Shown one piece after another: positions 45,258 to 54,660 of a stretch of DNA of 64,000 nt. A model generated the notes under the pieces. It was not told where the DNA came from. It saw only the letters and a list, made by a program, of their open reading frames with translations, and made no database searches. The position numbers and the translations under genes were made by a program. Where the stretch lies: positions 94,925 through 158,924 of the forward strand of contig NZ_BCXE01000013.1 of assembly GCF_001894945.1 (NCBI RefSeq), written 5' to 3'. Positions within the stretch are counted from its first letter, which is position 1; every line of letters starts with the position of its first letter. This DNA comes from Rhodococcus ruber NBRC 15591 (GTDB lineage Bacteria > Actinomycetota > Actinomycetes > Mycobacteriales > Mycobacteriaceae).

Positions 45258-47981
45258 GTGACTCGCGCATCGACCTCCTCCGCACCCGCCGCCTCCGGCG
45301 GCGACCGACCGACCCTGTTGCTGCTCGACGGGCATTCCCTGGCGTTCCGCGCGTACTACGCCCTGCCGGCGGAGAACTTCAAGACCCACAGCGGCCAGAC
45401 CACCAACGCGGTGTACGGGTTCACCTCCATGCTCATCAACCTGCTGCGCGACGAGCAACCCACCCACGTCGCCGCCGCGTTCGACGTCAACCGCGACACG
45501 TTCCGGGCGACGGCGTACCCCGAGTACAAGGCCAACCGCAGCTCCGCGCCCGACGAGTTCCGCGGTCAGATCGACATCACCAAGGACGTGCTCGGGGCCC
45601 TGGGTATCCCGGTGATGGCCGAGGCCGGTTTCGAGGCCGACGACATCATCGCCACCCTGGCCACGCAGGCCGCGGCCCAGGGATATCGGGTGCTCGTCGT
45701 CACCGGCGACCGGGACTCCCTGCAGCTGGTCACCGACGACGTCACCGTCCTGTACCCCCGGCGCGGAGTGTCGGACCTGACGCGGTTCACGCCGGCGGCG
45801 GTGGAGGAGAAGTACGGGCTGACCCCGCAGCAGTACCCGGACTTCGCGGCGCTGCGCGGGGATCCGAGCGACAACCTGCCGTCGATCCCGGGCGTGGGGG
45901 AGAAGACCGCCGCCAAGTGGATCCGCGAGTTCGGGAGCCTCACCGACCTCGTCGACCGCGTCGACGAGGTCCGCGGGAAGACCGGCGACGCTCTGCGGGC
46001 GCACCTGTCGAGCGTGCTGCTCAACCGTCAGCTCACCGAGATGGTGCGGGACATGACCCTGCCCTACACCCCCGACCAGCTGGCGCTGGCTCCCTGGGAC
46101 CGCGACCGCATCCACCGGTTGTTCGACGACCTCGAGTTCAAGGTGCTGCGCGACCGGCTGTTCGCGACGCTCAGCTCGGTCGAACCCGAGGCCGAGGAGG
46201 GCTTCGAGGTGCGCGGCGGCGTGCTCGAGCCGGGCGCGCTCACCGGGTGGCTGGCCGAGCATGCCGGGCCGGGTGCGCGGCACGGGATCACCGTGCTCGG
46301 GTCCTGTGTTCCGTACGGCGGTGACGCCACAGCCGTGGCGATCGCCGCGGCCGACGGGGAGGGGGCGTACGTGGACACCACGACCCTCACGCCCGAGGAC
46401 GAGACGGCGCTGACCGGCTGGCTGGCCGACGCGACGGTGCCCAAGGCGCTGCACGAGGCGAAGGGCGCCCTGCACGCACTGCGCGGCCGCGGCTGGACGT
46501 TGGCCGGGGTCACCAGCGACACCGCCCTCGCGGCCTACCTGGTGCGTCCCGGTCAGCGCAGCTTCAATCTCGACGACCTGTCCCTGCGCTACCTCAAGCG
46601 GGAACTGCGGGTCGAGGAGTCGGGGGAGCAGCAGCTCTCGCTGCTCGACGACGCCGATGCCGCGGACGCGAAGGCCGCCGAGTCGGCGATTCTGCAGGCC
46701 CGGGCGGTGGTGGACCTCGCCGCGGCCCTGGCCACCGAACTCGAAGAGATCGAGTCCACCGCCCTGCTGACCGACATGGAACTGCCCCTGCTGGGGGTCC
46801 TCGCCGACCTCGAGACAACCGGCATCGCAGTCGAGGCCGAACGGCTGGAGGACCTGCAGTCCGGCTTCGTCGCGGACGTCGCCGCCGCCGCGTCGGCCGC
46901 CTACGACGTGATCGGCAAACAGATCAACCTCGGCTCACCGAAGCAGCTGCAGGTGGTGCTGTTCGACGAGCTGGACATGCCGAAGACGAAGAAGACCAAG
47001 ACCGGCTACACCACTGACGCCGAGGCACTGCAGAACCTGTTCGAGCAGACCGGGCACCCGTTCCTCGAGCATCTGCTCGCCCACCGGGAAGCGATGAAGA
47101 TGAAGACCACGGTCGACGGTCTGATCAAATCCATCGCCGACGACGGCCGCATCCACACCACCTTCAACCAGACCGTGGCGGCCACCGGCCGGCTCTCCTC
47201 GACCGAGCCGAATCTGCAGAACATCCCGGTGCGCACGGAGGCGGGCCGGCACATCCGCGACGCGTTCGTCGTCGGCCCCGGCTACGACCTGCTGCTCACC
47301 GCGGACTACAGCCAGATCGAGATGCGGATCATGGCCCACCTCTCCGGGGACGAGGGGCTGATCGAGGCCTTCAACACCGGCGAGGACCTGCACAGTTTCG
47401 TCGGCTCCCGGGCCTTCGGGGTGCCGATCGAGGAGGTCACCCCCGAACTGCGGCGGCGGGTCAAGGCGATGTCGTACGGCTTGGCGTACGGGCTCAGCGC
47501 GTACGGGTTGGCGCAGCAGCTGAAGATCTCCACCGACGAGGCCCGCGAACAGATGGAGGCGTACTTCAACCGCTTCGGCGGCGTGCGCGACTACCTGCAC
47601 GCCGTCGTCGAACAGGCCCGCAAGGACGGCTACACCTCCACCCTCTACGGCCGCCGCCGCTACCTGCCGGACCTGAACAGCGACAACCGGCAGCGCCGCG
47701 AGGTCGCCGAACGCGCCGCGCTCAACGCCCCGATCCAGGGCACCGCCGCCGACATCATCAAGGTCGCGATGATCGACGTGCAGACGGCGTTGCGCGAGGC
47801 CGGACTGCGTTCGCGCATGCTCCTGCAGGTGCACGACGAGCTGGTGCTCGAGGTGACCGCCGACGAGCGCGAACGGGTGCAGCAGCTGGTGCGGGACAAG
47901 ATGGCCTCGGTCATCGAACTGTCCGTCCCGCTGGACGTCTCGGTCGGGTCCGGACGCAGCTGGGACGCCGCCGCGCACTGA
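45258..47981 (+). CDS. polA: DNA polymerase I
   Basis: A 907-residue family A polymerase for repair and Okazaki fragment maturation. The 5'-3' exonuclease domain (about 18-310) keeps its acidic metal ligands (LLLDGHSLAFR, FEADDIIATLA, VTGDRDSLQL). The 3'-5' exonuclease-like domain (about 330-520) lacks proofreading residues, as in mycobacteria. The polymerase domain (about 530-907) has motif A TADYSQIEMRIMAH, motif B RRRVKAMSYGLAYG and motif C LQVHDELVLEV. Full length. GTG 45258 is supported by the -10 box just upstream. Confidence 0.98.
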   Translation: MTRASTSSAPAASGGDRPTLLLLDGHSLAFRAYYALPAENFKTHSGQTTNAVYGFTSMLINLLRDEQPTHVAAAFDVNRDTFRATAYPEYKANRSSAPDEFRGQIDITKDVLGALGIPVMAEAGFEADDIIATLATQAAAQGYRVLVVTGDRDSLQLVTDDVTVLYPRRGVSDLTRFTPAAVEEKYGLTPQQYPDFAALRGDPSDNLPSIPGVGEKTAAKWIREFGSLTDLVDRVDEVRGKTGDALRAHLSSVLLNRQLTEMVRDMTLPYTPDQLALAPWDRDRIHRLFDDLEFKVLRDRLFATLSSVEPEAEEGFEVRGGVLEPGALTGWLAEHAGPGARHGITVLGSCVPYGGDATAVAIAAADGEGAYVDTTTLTPEDETALTGWLADATVPKALHEAKGALHALRGRGWTLAGVTSDTALAAYLVRPGQRSFNLDDLSLRYLKRELRVEESGEQQLSLLDDADAADAKAAESAILQARAVVDLAAALATELEEIESTALLTDMELPLLGVLADLETTGIAVEAERLEDLQSGFVADVAAAASAAYDVIGKQINLGSPKQLQVVLFDELDMPKTKKTKTGYTTDAEALQNLFEQTGHPFLEHLLAHREAMKMKTTVDGLIKSIADDGRIHTTFNQTVAATGRLSSTEPNLQNIPVRTEAGRHIRDAFVVGPGYDLLLTADYSQIEMRIMAHLSGDEGLIEAFNTGEDLHSFVGSRAFGVPIEEVTPELRRRVKAMSYGLAYGLSAYGLAQQLKISTDEAREQMEAYFNRFGGVRDYLHAVVEQARKDGYTSTLYGRRRYLPDLNSDNRQRREVAERAALNAPIQGTAADIIKVAMIDVQTALREAGLRSRMLLQVHDELVLEVTADERERVQQLVRDKMASVIELSVPLDVSVGSGRSWDAAAH

Positions 47982-47997
47982 CCGCCCGGCGCGGGCA

Positions 47998-48028
47998 GGC
48001 GCACTCCCGGTCGCGCCGGGAGTGCGCC
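47998..48028. terminator. Bidirectional terminator between polA and thioredoxin gene
   Basis: A 13-bp perfect stem with a 5-nt loop between convergent stop codons. Confidence 0.75.
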
Positions 48029-48038
48029 GGAGCCGGTG

Positions 48039-48410
48039 CTAGCCCTGCTTCTGGTTCTGTTCGGCGATCTGCCGGCGTACCTCGTCCATGTCGAGGGCCT
48101 TGACTTGGGTCACGAGATCCTCGAGCGCGGCCGGCGGCAGGGCCCCGGCCTGGTTGAACACGAGGATGCCTTCCCGGAACGCCATGATCGTGGGGATGGA
48201 CCGGATGTTCGCCGCCGCCGCGATGCCCTGTTCGGCTTCGGTGTCGACCTTGGCGTGCACGACGTCCGGGTGCTTCTCCGAGGACGACTCGAACGTGGGG
48301 GCGAAGGAGCGGCACGGCCCGCACCACGACGCCCAGAAGTCGACGAGGACCACGTCGTTACCGGTGATGATGTCGTCGAAGTTCTGCTGGGTGAGAGTCT
48401 GGGTGGCCAC
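48039..48410 (-). CDS. Thioredoxin
   Basis: A 123-residue thioredoxin with the active-site disulfide Cys30-Gly-Pro-Cys33 (WASWCGPCRSF) and the cis-proline loop RSIPTIM. It is about 15 residues longer than E. coli thioredoxin because of a charged C-terminal helix (DEVRRQIAEQNQ). The GTG at 48410 follows AAAGGA. No reductase gene is adjacent; it is one of several thioredoxins expected in this group. Confidence 0.95.
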   Translation of the reverse strand: MATQTLTQQNFDDIITGNDVVLVDFWASWCGPCRSFAPTFESSSEKHPDVVHAKVDTEAEQGIAAAANIRSIPTIMAFREGILVFNQAGALPPAALEDLVTQVKALDMDEVRRQIAEQNQKQG

Positions 48411-48538
48411 AGGGATCCTTTCGGTCGGGTACTGATCGCGTCAACGTCCCGTCGCGACCGTTTCTTCCCGCGGGTACCCGCTCCGGCCGGGGATACCCAC
48501 CTCGCCGACACCGCGGCGGGCCCCGACCTCGGGGCGGA

Positions 48539-49546
48539 TCATCGCCCGAGGCCGGACCCGGCGCGGAACGTGCGACGGTAGGTGTGCGGCGTGGTGCGGC
48601 GCAGACGCAGGAAGTGCTGCCGCAGGACCGCGGCGGTCCCGAACCCGACGCGGTCGGCGACCGCGTCGACGGGCAGGTCCGTGCTCTCGAGCAACCGCTG
48701 GGCGGCGAAGACCCGCTGATCGCGCAACCAGCGGGCGGGCGTCGTCCCGGTCTCGGCCAGGAACCGCCGCGCGAAGGTCCGCGGGGACATGTGTGCCTTC
48801 GCGGCGAGCGCCGCCACGGGCAGATCCTCGTCGAGGTGCTCGGTCATCCAGTCGAGCAGCGGCGCGAGGGTTTCGGCGGGTGCCGTCGGCAGCGGCATGG
48901 CGACGTACTGGGCCTGCCCGCCGTCGCGGTGCGGCGGGACCACCATCCGGCGCGCGATGCCGTTGGCCACGTCGGAACCCTGCTCCCTGCGCACGATGTG
49001 CAGGCACAGGTCGATGCCGGCGGCGGTGCCGGCGCTGGTGAACACCGGGTCGTCGTCGACGTAGAGCACGTCCGGATCGACCTTCGCGGACGGGAAGCGT
49101 GCGGCCAGCTGCGCCGCGTGGCGCCAGTGGGTGGTGCAGCGGCGATCGTCGAGCAGCCCGGCCGCACCCAGGACGAAGGCACCCGTGCACAGGCTCGCGA
49201 CCCGCGCGCCGCGATCGACCGCGGCGCGCAGCTTCGCGAACAGTGGCTCCAGATCGGCGATCTCGCCGCCGGCGCCGCAGACGAACGACTCGTCGCGGTC
49301 GGCGATCCCGGTGCCGCCGGCGGGAATGACGATCAGATCCGCGTCGTCGAGGCGATCGAGGTCGTAGGGGACGTCGATCGTGTACCCGAATCGGGTGGTG
49401 ACCGGGTGGGGACTGCCCGCGACGAGGCTGAAGTCGTACACGGGCAACCCGTCGTCGGAGCGGTCGAACCCGAACACCTCACAGGCGACACCGAGTTCGA
49501 AGACCTCGGTGCGGGGGAGCAGCGGCACGACCACCGTCGTCAGCAT
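48539..49546 (-). CDS. GlxA-type AraC family regulator (DJ-1/PfpI plus AraC HTH)
   Basis: A 335-residue regulator. The N-terminal DJ-1/PfpI-like domain (about 3-185) holds the nucleophile-elbow cysteine VASLCTGAFVLGAAGLLD. The C-terminal AraC double helix-turn-helix (about 225-325) contains HMSPRTFARRFLAETGTTPARWL and DAVADRVGFGTAAVLRQHF. GlxA-type proteins are activators, often of catabolic or stress genes; the inducer is unknown. ATG 49546 is preferred over longer in-frame extensions. No obvious target gene is adjacent other than the small membrane protein divergent from it. Confidence 0.9.
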   Translation of the reverse strand: MLTTVVVPLLPRTEVFELGVACEVFGFDRSDDGLPVYDFSLVAGSPHPVTTRFGYTIDVPYDLDRLDDADLIVIPAGGTGIADRDESFVCGAGGEIADLEPLFAKLRAAVDRGARVASLCTGAFVLGAAGLLDDRRCTTHWRHAAQLAARFPSAKVDPDVLYVDDDPVFTSAGTAAGIDLCLHIVRREQGSDVANGIARRMVVPPHRDGGQAQYVAMPLPTAPAETLAPLLDWMTEHLDEDLPVAALAAKAHMSPRTFARRFLAETGTTPARWLRDQRVFAAQRLLESTDLPVDAVADRVGFGTAAVLRQHFLRLRRTTPHTYRRTFRAGSGLGR

Positions 49547-49639
49547 GTCACCCAGTCTGCCATCGGATTGGCCGGAAAACGACGCTACATGTCGTTCCTG
49601 CCGCTGTCGGCAGGTGCGCCCGCGGACGAGGCTGAGACC

Positions 49640-49756
49640 ATGACCGTCCTCCTGCTCGTCCTCGTCGTGTTCGTGGTGCTCGACGCCCTGGCGCTGACCG
49701 GCCGGACGCCCGACACCCACCGTGAGGAGACCCAGTTCGGCGACTACCGCGTCTGA
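49640..49756 (+). CDS. Small single-pass membrane protein
   Basis: A 38-residue ORF. One hydrophobic helix (TVLLLVLVVFVVLDALAL) is followed by a hydrophilic tail (DTHREETQFGDYRV). A GAGG lies about ten bases before ATG 49640. It is convergent with the 2H phosphoesterase gene and divergent from the GlxA-type regulator, 93 bp away, so it could be that regulator's target. Function unknown. Confidence 0.5.
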   Translation: MTVLLLVLVVFVVLDALALTGRTPDTHREETQFGDYRV

Positions 49757-49784
49757 TCCGGGACCGGCCCGCGGCGGCGCGGCG

Positions 49785-50303
49785 TCACACCACCCGCCAC
49801 TCGCGCCGCGCCTCGCCGTCCCACCGCCGGATGCCCGCCGACACGCCCGTCAGCTCCCGGGTGCCCGCACGGGTCGCCGTGAGCGCCGAGCCGAGCCGGC
49901 CCGGCGGCACCCGACGGGCCAGGGTCACGTGCGGGGTCCACTCGCCGGGCCGGATATGCGGGGGAACACCCGGACAGCCGTCGATCAGCTCGAACACCAC
50001 CCGTTGCAGCTCGAGCAGTTCGGCCGTGGGCACCACCAGCCGCGCCACCGTCGCGGTACGCGAGCCGAACAGCACCATCCCCCCGAGCCGCACCGGCAAC
50101 GGCTCGCCCGTGATCCGCTCCCGCATCGTCCCTTCCACCCCCGGCGGGATCGATGCGGCGACCGCGAGCGTGATGTGCGGGCGGTTCGACTCGGACCGGT
50201 TGCGGGCCTGACTGGCCAGCCCCACGTCCAGCAAGCGCGTCCATTCCTCGCGGACGGCCTGATCCAGGCGGTCGTCGAGGAGCAGTTCCACCGACTGCAC
50301 CAT
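49785..50303 (-). CDS. 2H phosphoesterase (2'-5' RNA ligase family)
   Basis: A 172-residue protein with two HxT motifs, His43-Ile-Thr45 (RPHITLAV) and His125-Val-Thr127 (TPHVTLARR), the signature of the 2H phosphoesterase fold (ThpR/LigT type, cyclic phosphodiesterase or RNA ligase activity). The start is put at ATG 50303 (MVQSVELLLDD, the family N-terminus); ATG 50324 would add seven residues and overlap the divergent start. No Shine-Dalgarno is visible. It is head-to-head with the dehydrogenase gene. Confidence 0.88.
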   Translation of the reverse strand: MVQSVELLLDDRLDQAVREEWTRLLDVGLASQARNRSESNRPHITLAVAASIPPGVEGTMRERITGEPLPVRLGGMVLFGSRTATVARLVVPTAELLELQRVVFELIDGCPGVPPHIRPGEWTPHVTLARRVPPGRLGSALTATRAGTRELTGVSAGIRRWDGEARREWRVV

Positions 50304-50322
50304 GGTGGGTAATGATTGCCCC

Positions 50323-51417
50323 ATGACCGACGCCGTCGCAATCCCCGCCCCGCACCGCATCGGACTGCTCGAGGGAGACGGGATCGGTCACGAGATCGTC
50401 CCGGCCGCCCGGCGGGTGGTCGACGCCGCCGTCGCCGCCTCGCACGGCCCGCAGATCGACTGGGTGCCGCTGCCGCTCGGCGCCGATGCGATCGCCACCC
50501 ACGGCACCCCCACCCCCGAGTCCACCCTCGACGCCCTCGCCGGCCTGGGGTCGTGGATCCTCGGACCGCACGACAGCGCGGCCTACCCCGACCCGTTCCG
50601 GGCCCAGCTCACGCCGGGCGGACAGATTCGCAAGCGGTTCGGCCTCTACGCCAACATCCGTCCCGCCCGCGCCCTGCCCGGCGTCCGCGCCGTGTCACCG
50701 CACATGGACCTCGTCATCGTGCGGGAGAACACCGAAGGGCTCTACGCCGACCGCAACATGGCCGTCGGCAGCGGCGAATTCATGCCCACCCCCGACGTCG
50801 CGCTCGCCGTCGGCGTCGTCACCCGGGCCGCCTCCGAACGCATCGCCCACACCGCCTTCCGGCTCGCCGCCCGTCGTCGCCACCGTCTTACCATCGTGCA
50901 CAAGGCCAACGTGCTGTCCCTGACCACCGGCCTGTTCCGGGACGTGTGCCGAGAGGTCGGCGCCCAGTATCCGTCGGTCACGGTGGACGACGAGCACGTC
51001 GACGCCATGGCCGCCCACCTCGTCCGCCACGGCGGCGACTACGACGTCGTCGTGACCGAGAACATGTTCGGCGACATCCTCTCCGACCTCGCGGGCGAGC
51101 TGTCCGGCTCGCTCGGCACCGCGGCGTCGATCAACGCTTCCGACACCCAGGCCATGGCGCAGGCCGCCCACGGGGCGGCCCCCGACATCGCCGGCCGCAA
51201 CCGCGCCAATCCCACGGCCCTCATCCTGTCCGCCGCGATGCTCCTCGACCGGCTCGGCACCGTCCACGACCTGCCCGAGTTCGTCGCCGCCGCCCGCCGG
51301 ATCGAGCACGCCGTCGAGGCGACCGTCGAGGCCGGCGTGGCCACCGCCGATCTCGGGGGACTCGCCTCCACCGCGGAATTCACCGAGACCGTCGTCGCCC
51401 GCACGCTGCGTCGCTGA
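50323..51417 (+). CDS. Isocitrate/isopropylmalate dehydrogenase family protein
   Basis: A 364-residue NAD-dependent beta-decarboxylating dehydrogenase. Signature features are LLEGDGIGHEIVPAA, the substrate segment RENTEGLYADRN, the catalytic Lys/Asn strand VHKANVLSLTTGLFRD, and the metal-binding TENMFGDILSDLAGELSGSLG. It could act on isocitrate, isopropylmalate, tartrate or a related 2-hydroxy acid; no leucine or TCA genes are adjacent to decide. A TAATGA box 7 nt before ATG 50323 suggests leaderless expression. Its last codons are the first unit of a 24-bp tandem repeat. Confidence 0.9.
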   Translation: MTDAVAIPAPHRIGLLEGDGIGHEIVPAARRVVDAAVAASHGPQIDWVPLPLGADAIATHGTPTPESTLDALAGLGSWILGPHDSAAYPDPFRAQLTPGGQIRKRFGLYANIRPARALPGVRAVSPHMDLVIVRENTEGLYADRNMAVGSGEFMPTPDVALAVGVVTRAASERIAHTAFRLAARRRHRLTIVHKANVLSLTTGLFRDVCREVGAQYPSVTVDDEHVDAMAAHLVRHGGDYDVVVTENMFGDILSDLAGELSGSLGTAASINASDTQAMAQAAHGAAPDIAGRNRANPTALILSAAMLLDRLGTVHDLPEFVAAARRIEHAVEATVEAGVATADLGGLASTAEFTETVVARTLRR

Positions 51418-51528
51418 GCTCGCAGCTCGAGTCGTCGCTGAGCTCGCAGCTCGAATCGTCGCTGAGCTCGCAGCTCGAATCGTCGCTGAGCTCGCGGCTC
51501 GAGTCGTGGCCGAGTTCGCAGCTGTTGA
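51409..51528. repeat. 24-bp tandem repeat with internal hairpins, about five copies
   Basis: Units at 51409, 51433, 51457 and 51481 differ by one or two bases; a decayed fifth runs to 51528. Each contains GAGCT-CGC-AGCTC, a small hairpin. The first unit overlaps the stop codon of the dehydrogenase gene (51415-51417), and the array ends before the ABM gene. Confidence 0.92.
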
Positions 51529-51562
51529 CCTCGAGTCGGCTCGAGGTTCTAGCGTGGCCGCC

Positions 51563-51892
51563 ATGACCACCGAGATCCTGCGTATCGACAAGTTCGCCGT
51601 TCCCGCGGCCGCACGGGAGACCTTCCTCGCCGCGGTCCACGAGACCCACCGCGACCTGCGCACCCAGCCCGGCTTCCGCGGCGACGACGTCGTCGAACTG
51701 TGCTCCGGGCCGAGCGAATACAACATCGTCACCGTGGTGCGCTGGGCGGATCCCACGGCGCTGCACGAGGCCCGGACGGTCCTGCAGGAACGCCACGCCC
51801 GCCGGGGGTTCGACCCGGCCGCGTTCCGCCTCGAGCTCGGTGTCGTCGCGGACGTCGGCAACTACGTACCGGTCGACCCCGGTACCCGGTAG
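51563..51892 (+). CDS. Antibiotic biosynthesis monooxygenase (ABM) domain protein
   Basis: A 109-residue single-domain protein of the dimeric alpha+beta barrel ABM fold: RIDKFAVPAAARETFLAAVHETHRDLRTQPGF and a C-terminal strand with GNYVPVDPG. Members range from quinol monooxygenases to heme-degrading enzymes. No heme-ligand pattern can be assigned. ATG 51563 has TAGCGT ending 7 nt upstream and no ribosome site, so it is probably leaderless. Confidence 0.8.
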   Translation: MTTEILRIDKFAVPAAARETFLAAVHETHRDLRTQPGFRGDDVVELCSGPSEYNIVTVVRWADPTALHEARTVLQERHARRGFDPAAFRLELGVVADVGNYVPVDPGTR

Positions 51893-51952
51893 GCAGGTAC
51901 GACCGGCGCCGCCGGGTCTGTTCGGAGCGGATTCCGCAATACGGGCCCGCCG

Positions 51953-52888
51953 ATGGATACTGTGCGGTTGTGGACGAACCAGCATCTTCCTGGACCGACC
52001 GGCCGTCGACGCCTCGTGGCGGGGCTGCTCGGTGCGCTGCTGACGGCCGCGGTCCTGTCCGGCTGCGTCGTCAACACCGAGTCGACTGTGCCGCCCGGTG
52101 ACCGGGTCGGCGCCGACCGGGTCGATGCGATCGCCGACCAGCTCCCGGCGACCGTCGCGACGACCGGTGAGCTGAAGGTGGGCGTCAACGTGCCCTACGC
52201 CCCGAACGAGTTCAAGGACGACGACGGCCGCATCGTCGGTTTCGCGGTCGAACTCGTCGAGGCCCTCGGCGACGTCCTCGGCGTGCGCCCGGTGTTCAAC
52301 GAATCCGACTTCGACCGCATCATCCCCGCCGTCCAGGCGGGCACGTTCGACATGGGCTCGTCGTCGTTCACCGACACGAAGGAACGCGAGCAGTCCGTCG
52401 ACTTCGTCACCTACTACAGCGCCGGGGTGCAGTGGGCGCAGCGCGTCGGTGACGACGTCGACCCCGACAACGCGTGCGGGCTGCGCGTCGCGGTGCAGAC
52501 CACCACCTACGAGGACATCGACGAGGTGCCCGCCAAGAGCGAAGCCTGCGTCGCTGCGGGCAGACCCCCGATCGACAAGGTCAAGTACGACAGCCAGGAC
52601 GAGGCGACCAACGCCCTCATCCTCGGCCGCGTCGACGCGCTCTCGGCCGACTCGCCGATCACCGCGTACGCGATCGCCCGCAGCGACGGCCGGCTCGAAA
52701 CCGCCGGACCCGTGTTCGACGCCGCTCCCTACGGTTTCGTCGTCGCGAAGGGCTCGCCTCTCGGACCGGTGCTGCAACAGGCGATGCAGCACCTCATCGA
52801 CTCCGGCGTCTACGCGCAGATCGCGCAGCGGTGGGGCATGGAAGAAGGAACCATCGACACCGCGCAGATCAACGCGGCGACGAGCTGA
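51953..52888 (+). CDS. Polar amino acid ABC transporter substrate-binding lipoprotein
   Basis: A 311-residue type II binding protein. A twin-arginine-like basic stretch (GRRRLVAG) leads a signal peptide with lipobox VLSGC (Cys38). The binding domain begins near 65 ([29 protein letters not shown]) and shows the family [10 protein letters not shown] and [11 protein letters not shown] segments. First gene of a three-gene importer. The start is uncertain: ATG 51953 is used, with GTG 51962 and TTG 51968 also in frame, and no clear ribosome site. Confidence 0.9.
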   Translation: MDTVRLWTNQHLPGPTGRRRLVAGLLGALLTAAVLSGCVVNTESTVPPGDRVGADRVDAIADQLPATVATTGELKVGVNVPYAPNEFKDDDGRIVGFAVELVEALGDVLGVRPVFNESDFDRIIPAVQAGTFDMGSSSFTDTKEREQSVDFVTYYSAGVQWAQRVGDDVDPDNACGLRVAVQTTTYEDIDEVPAKSEACVAAGRPPIDKVKYDSQDEATNALILGRVDALSADSPITAYAIARSDGRLETAGPVFDAAPYGFVVAKGSPLGPVLQQAMQHLIDSGVYAQIAQRWGMEEGTIDTAQINAATS

Positions 52889-52902
52889 CCGAAAGGGGTG
52901 CG

Positions 52903-53889
52903 ATGAGCGACCGTCCGACCTCCCTCACCGGACCGGAACCGCAGACCGAACCGGAAACCATCGAGGCCGTGCCGCTGCGACGGCCGGGCCGTTGGATCGC
53001 CGGCATCGTCGTCGCCGTGCTGCTGGCGCTGTTCCTCTACGGCGCCGCCACCAACGAGGCCTACCGCTGGGACGTGTACGCGCAGTATCTGTTCGACCGG
53101 CGCATCACCGAGGCGGCCTGGAAGACCGTGCAGCTGACCGTGCTGGCGATGCTGCTCGCCGTCCTGCTCGGCGTGCTCCTCGCGGTCATGCGCCTGTCCC
53201 CGAACCCGGTGCTCAAGACCGTCTCGTGGGTGTACCTGTGGATCTTCCGCGGCACCCCCGTCTACGTGCAGCTGGTGTTCTGGGGCCTGTTCCCCTCGAT
53301 CTACAAGCAGCTCGACCTCGGCATCCCGTTCGTGCACCAGTTCGTGCACATCGATCTGCAGGGCATCAACGCCGCCTTCCTATTCGCCGTGATCGGACTC
53401 GGCCTCAACGAGGCCGCCTACATGGCCGAGATCGTGCGCGCCGGGATCGGCTCGGTCCCCGAGGGCCAGACGGAAGCCTCGGTGGCGCTCGGCATGTCGT
53501 GGTCGCAGACCATCCGCCGGACCATCCTGCCGCAGGCGATGCGGGTGATCATCCCGCCGACGGGCAACGAACTCATCAGCATGCTCAAGACCACCTCCCT
53601 GGTCGCGGCGGTGCCGTACAGTCTCGAGCTCTACGGCCGTGCCCGCGACATCTCCGGCGCCAACTTCCAGCCCATTCCGCTGCTGCTCGTCGCCGCCACC
53701 TGGTACCTGGCCATCACCAGCCTGCTCATGGTGGGCCAGTACTTCCTCGAACGGCACTACTCGAAGGGCCTGAGCCGCCAGCTCACGACGCGGCAGTTGC
53801 AGGCCCTCGCCGACGCGCAGGGCAAGCCCGTGCCCGTCGAGCCCGGCGCCGCGCAGGCACCCGACATCCCCGGAGGAGAACGTCGATGA
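52903..53889 (+). CDS. Polar amino acid ABC transporter permease
   Basis: A 328-residue HisM/GlnP-type permease with about five to six helices and the family coupling motif [22 protein letters not shown]. Segments [15 protein letters not shown] and [14 protein letters not shown] are typical. The C-terminal tail of about 45 residues is Ala/Pro-rich. ATG 52903 follows AAAGGGG. Its stop overlaps the ATPase start (ATGA). Confidence 0.93.
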   Translation: MSDRPTSLTGPEPQTEPETIEAVPLRRPGRWIAGIVVAVLLALFLYGAATNEAYRWDVYAQYLFDRRITEAAWKTVQLTVLAMLLAVLLGVLLAVMRLSPNPVLKTVSWVYLWIFRGTPVYVQLVFWGLFPSIYKQLDLGIPFVHQFVHIDLQGINAAFLFAVIGLGLNEAAYMAEIVRAGIGSVPEGQTEASVALGMSWSQTIRRTILPQAMRVIIPPTGNELISMLKTTSLVAAVPYSLELYGRARDISGANFQPIPLLLVAATWYLAITSLLMVGQYFLERHYSKGLSRQLTTRQLQALADAQGKPVPVEPGAAQAPDIPGGERR

Positions 53890-54647
53890 CGCCCATGGTC
53901 CAGGCCGACCGGGTCTACAAGAGCTACGGCGCCCTGCGGGTGCTCAACGGCATGTCCCTCGAGGTGCCCGACGGCACCGTCGCCTGCCTGATCGGACCCT
54001 CCGGATCCGGCAAGTCCACCTTCCTGCGCTGCATCAACCACCTCGAGAACATCGACGCCGGCCGCCTGCACGTCGACGGCCACTTCGTCGGCTACGCCGA
54101 ACGCGGGGGCAAGCTCTACGAGCTGAGCCCGCGCGCGGCGGCCAAGCAGCGCCGCGAGATCGGCATGGTCTTCCAGCACTTCAACCTGTTCCCGCACCGC
54201 ACGGCCCTCGAGAACGTCGTCGAGGCGCCCATGCTGGTGAAGAAGATGCGTCGCCCCGACGCCGTCGCGCTGGCCCGGGACCTGCTCGACAAGGTCGGGC
54301 TCGCGGCCAAAGCCGACGCCTACCCGGCCCAGCTCTCCGGCGGCCAGCAGCAACGCGTGGCCATCGCCCGCGCCCTGGCCATGGAACCGAAGCTCATGCT
54401 CTTCGACGAGCCCACCTCCGCCCTGGACCCCGAGCTCGTCGGCGAGGTGCTGGCGGTCATGCGGGACCTCGCCGCCGGCGGGATGACGATGATGGTGGTC
54501 ACCCACGAGATGGGCTTCGCCCGCGAGGTCGCCGACCAACTGGTGTTCATGGACGGCGGCGTGGTCGTCGAAGCCGGCCCGCCGCAGGAGTTGCTGCGCA
54601 ATCCGCAGCACGAACGGACGAAGTCGTTCCTGTCGAAGCTGCTCTAG
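53886..54647 (+). CDS. Polar amino acid ABC transporter ATP-binding protein
   Basis: A 253-residue ATPase of the GlnQ/HisP type. Walker [11 protein letters not shown]-loop [12 protein letters not shown], signature [15 protein letters not shown], Walker [15 protein letters not shown] and switch His (THEMGF) are all intact. An insertion of about 15 residues ([14 protein letters not shown]) precedes the Q-loop, as in HisP-like members. GGAGGAG stands before ATG 53886. Confidence 0.95.
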   Translation: MTPMVQADRVYKSYGALRVLNGMSLEVPDGTVACLIGPSGSGKSTFLRCINHLENIDAGRLHVDGHFVGYAERGGKLYELSPRAAAKQRREIGMVFQHFNLFPHRTALENVVEAPMLVKKMRRPDAVALARDLLDKVGLAAKADAYPAQLSGGQQQRVAIARALAMEPKLMLFDEPTSALDPELVGEVLAVMRDLAAGGMTMMVVTHEMGFAREVADQLVFMDGGVVVEAGPPQELLRNPQHERTKSFLSKLL

Positions 54648-54660
54648 CGTCCGGGCCCGC

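Noticed and set aside
51409..51528. Transposon end or CRISPR-like array
   Set aside because: Contiguous 24-bp units without spacers, no transposase, no target duplication.
51953..52888. Leaderless start at 51970 from a TACTGT box
   Set aside because: The GTG at that spot is out of frame with the binding-protein gene.
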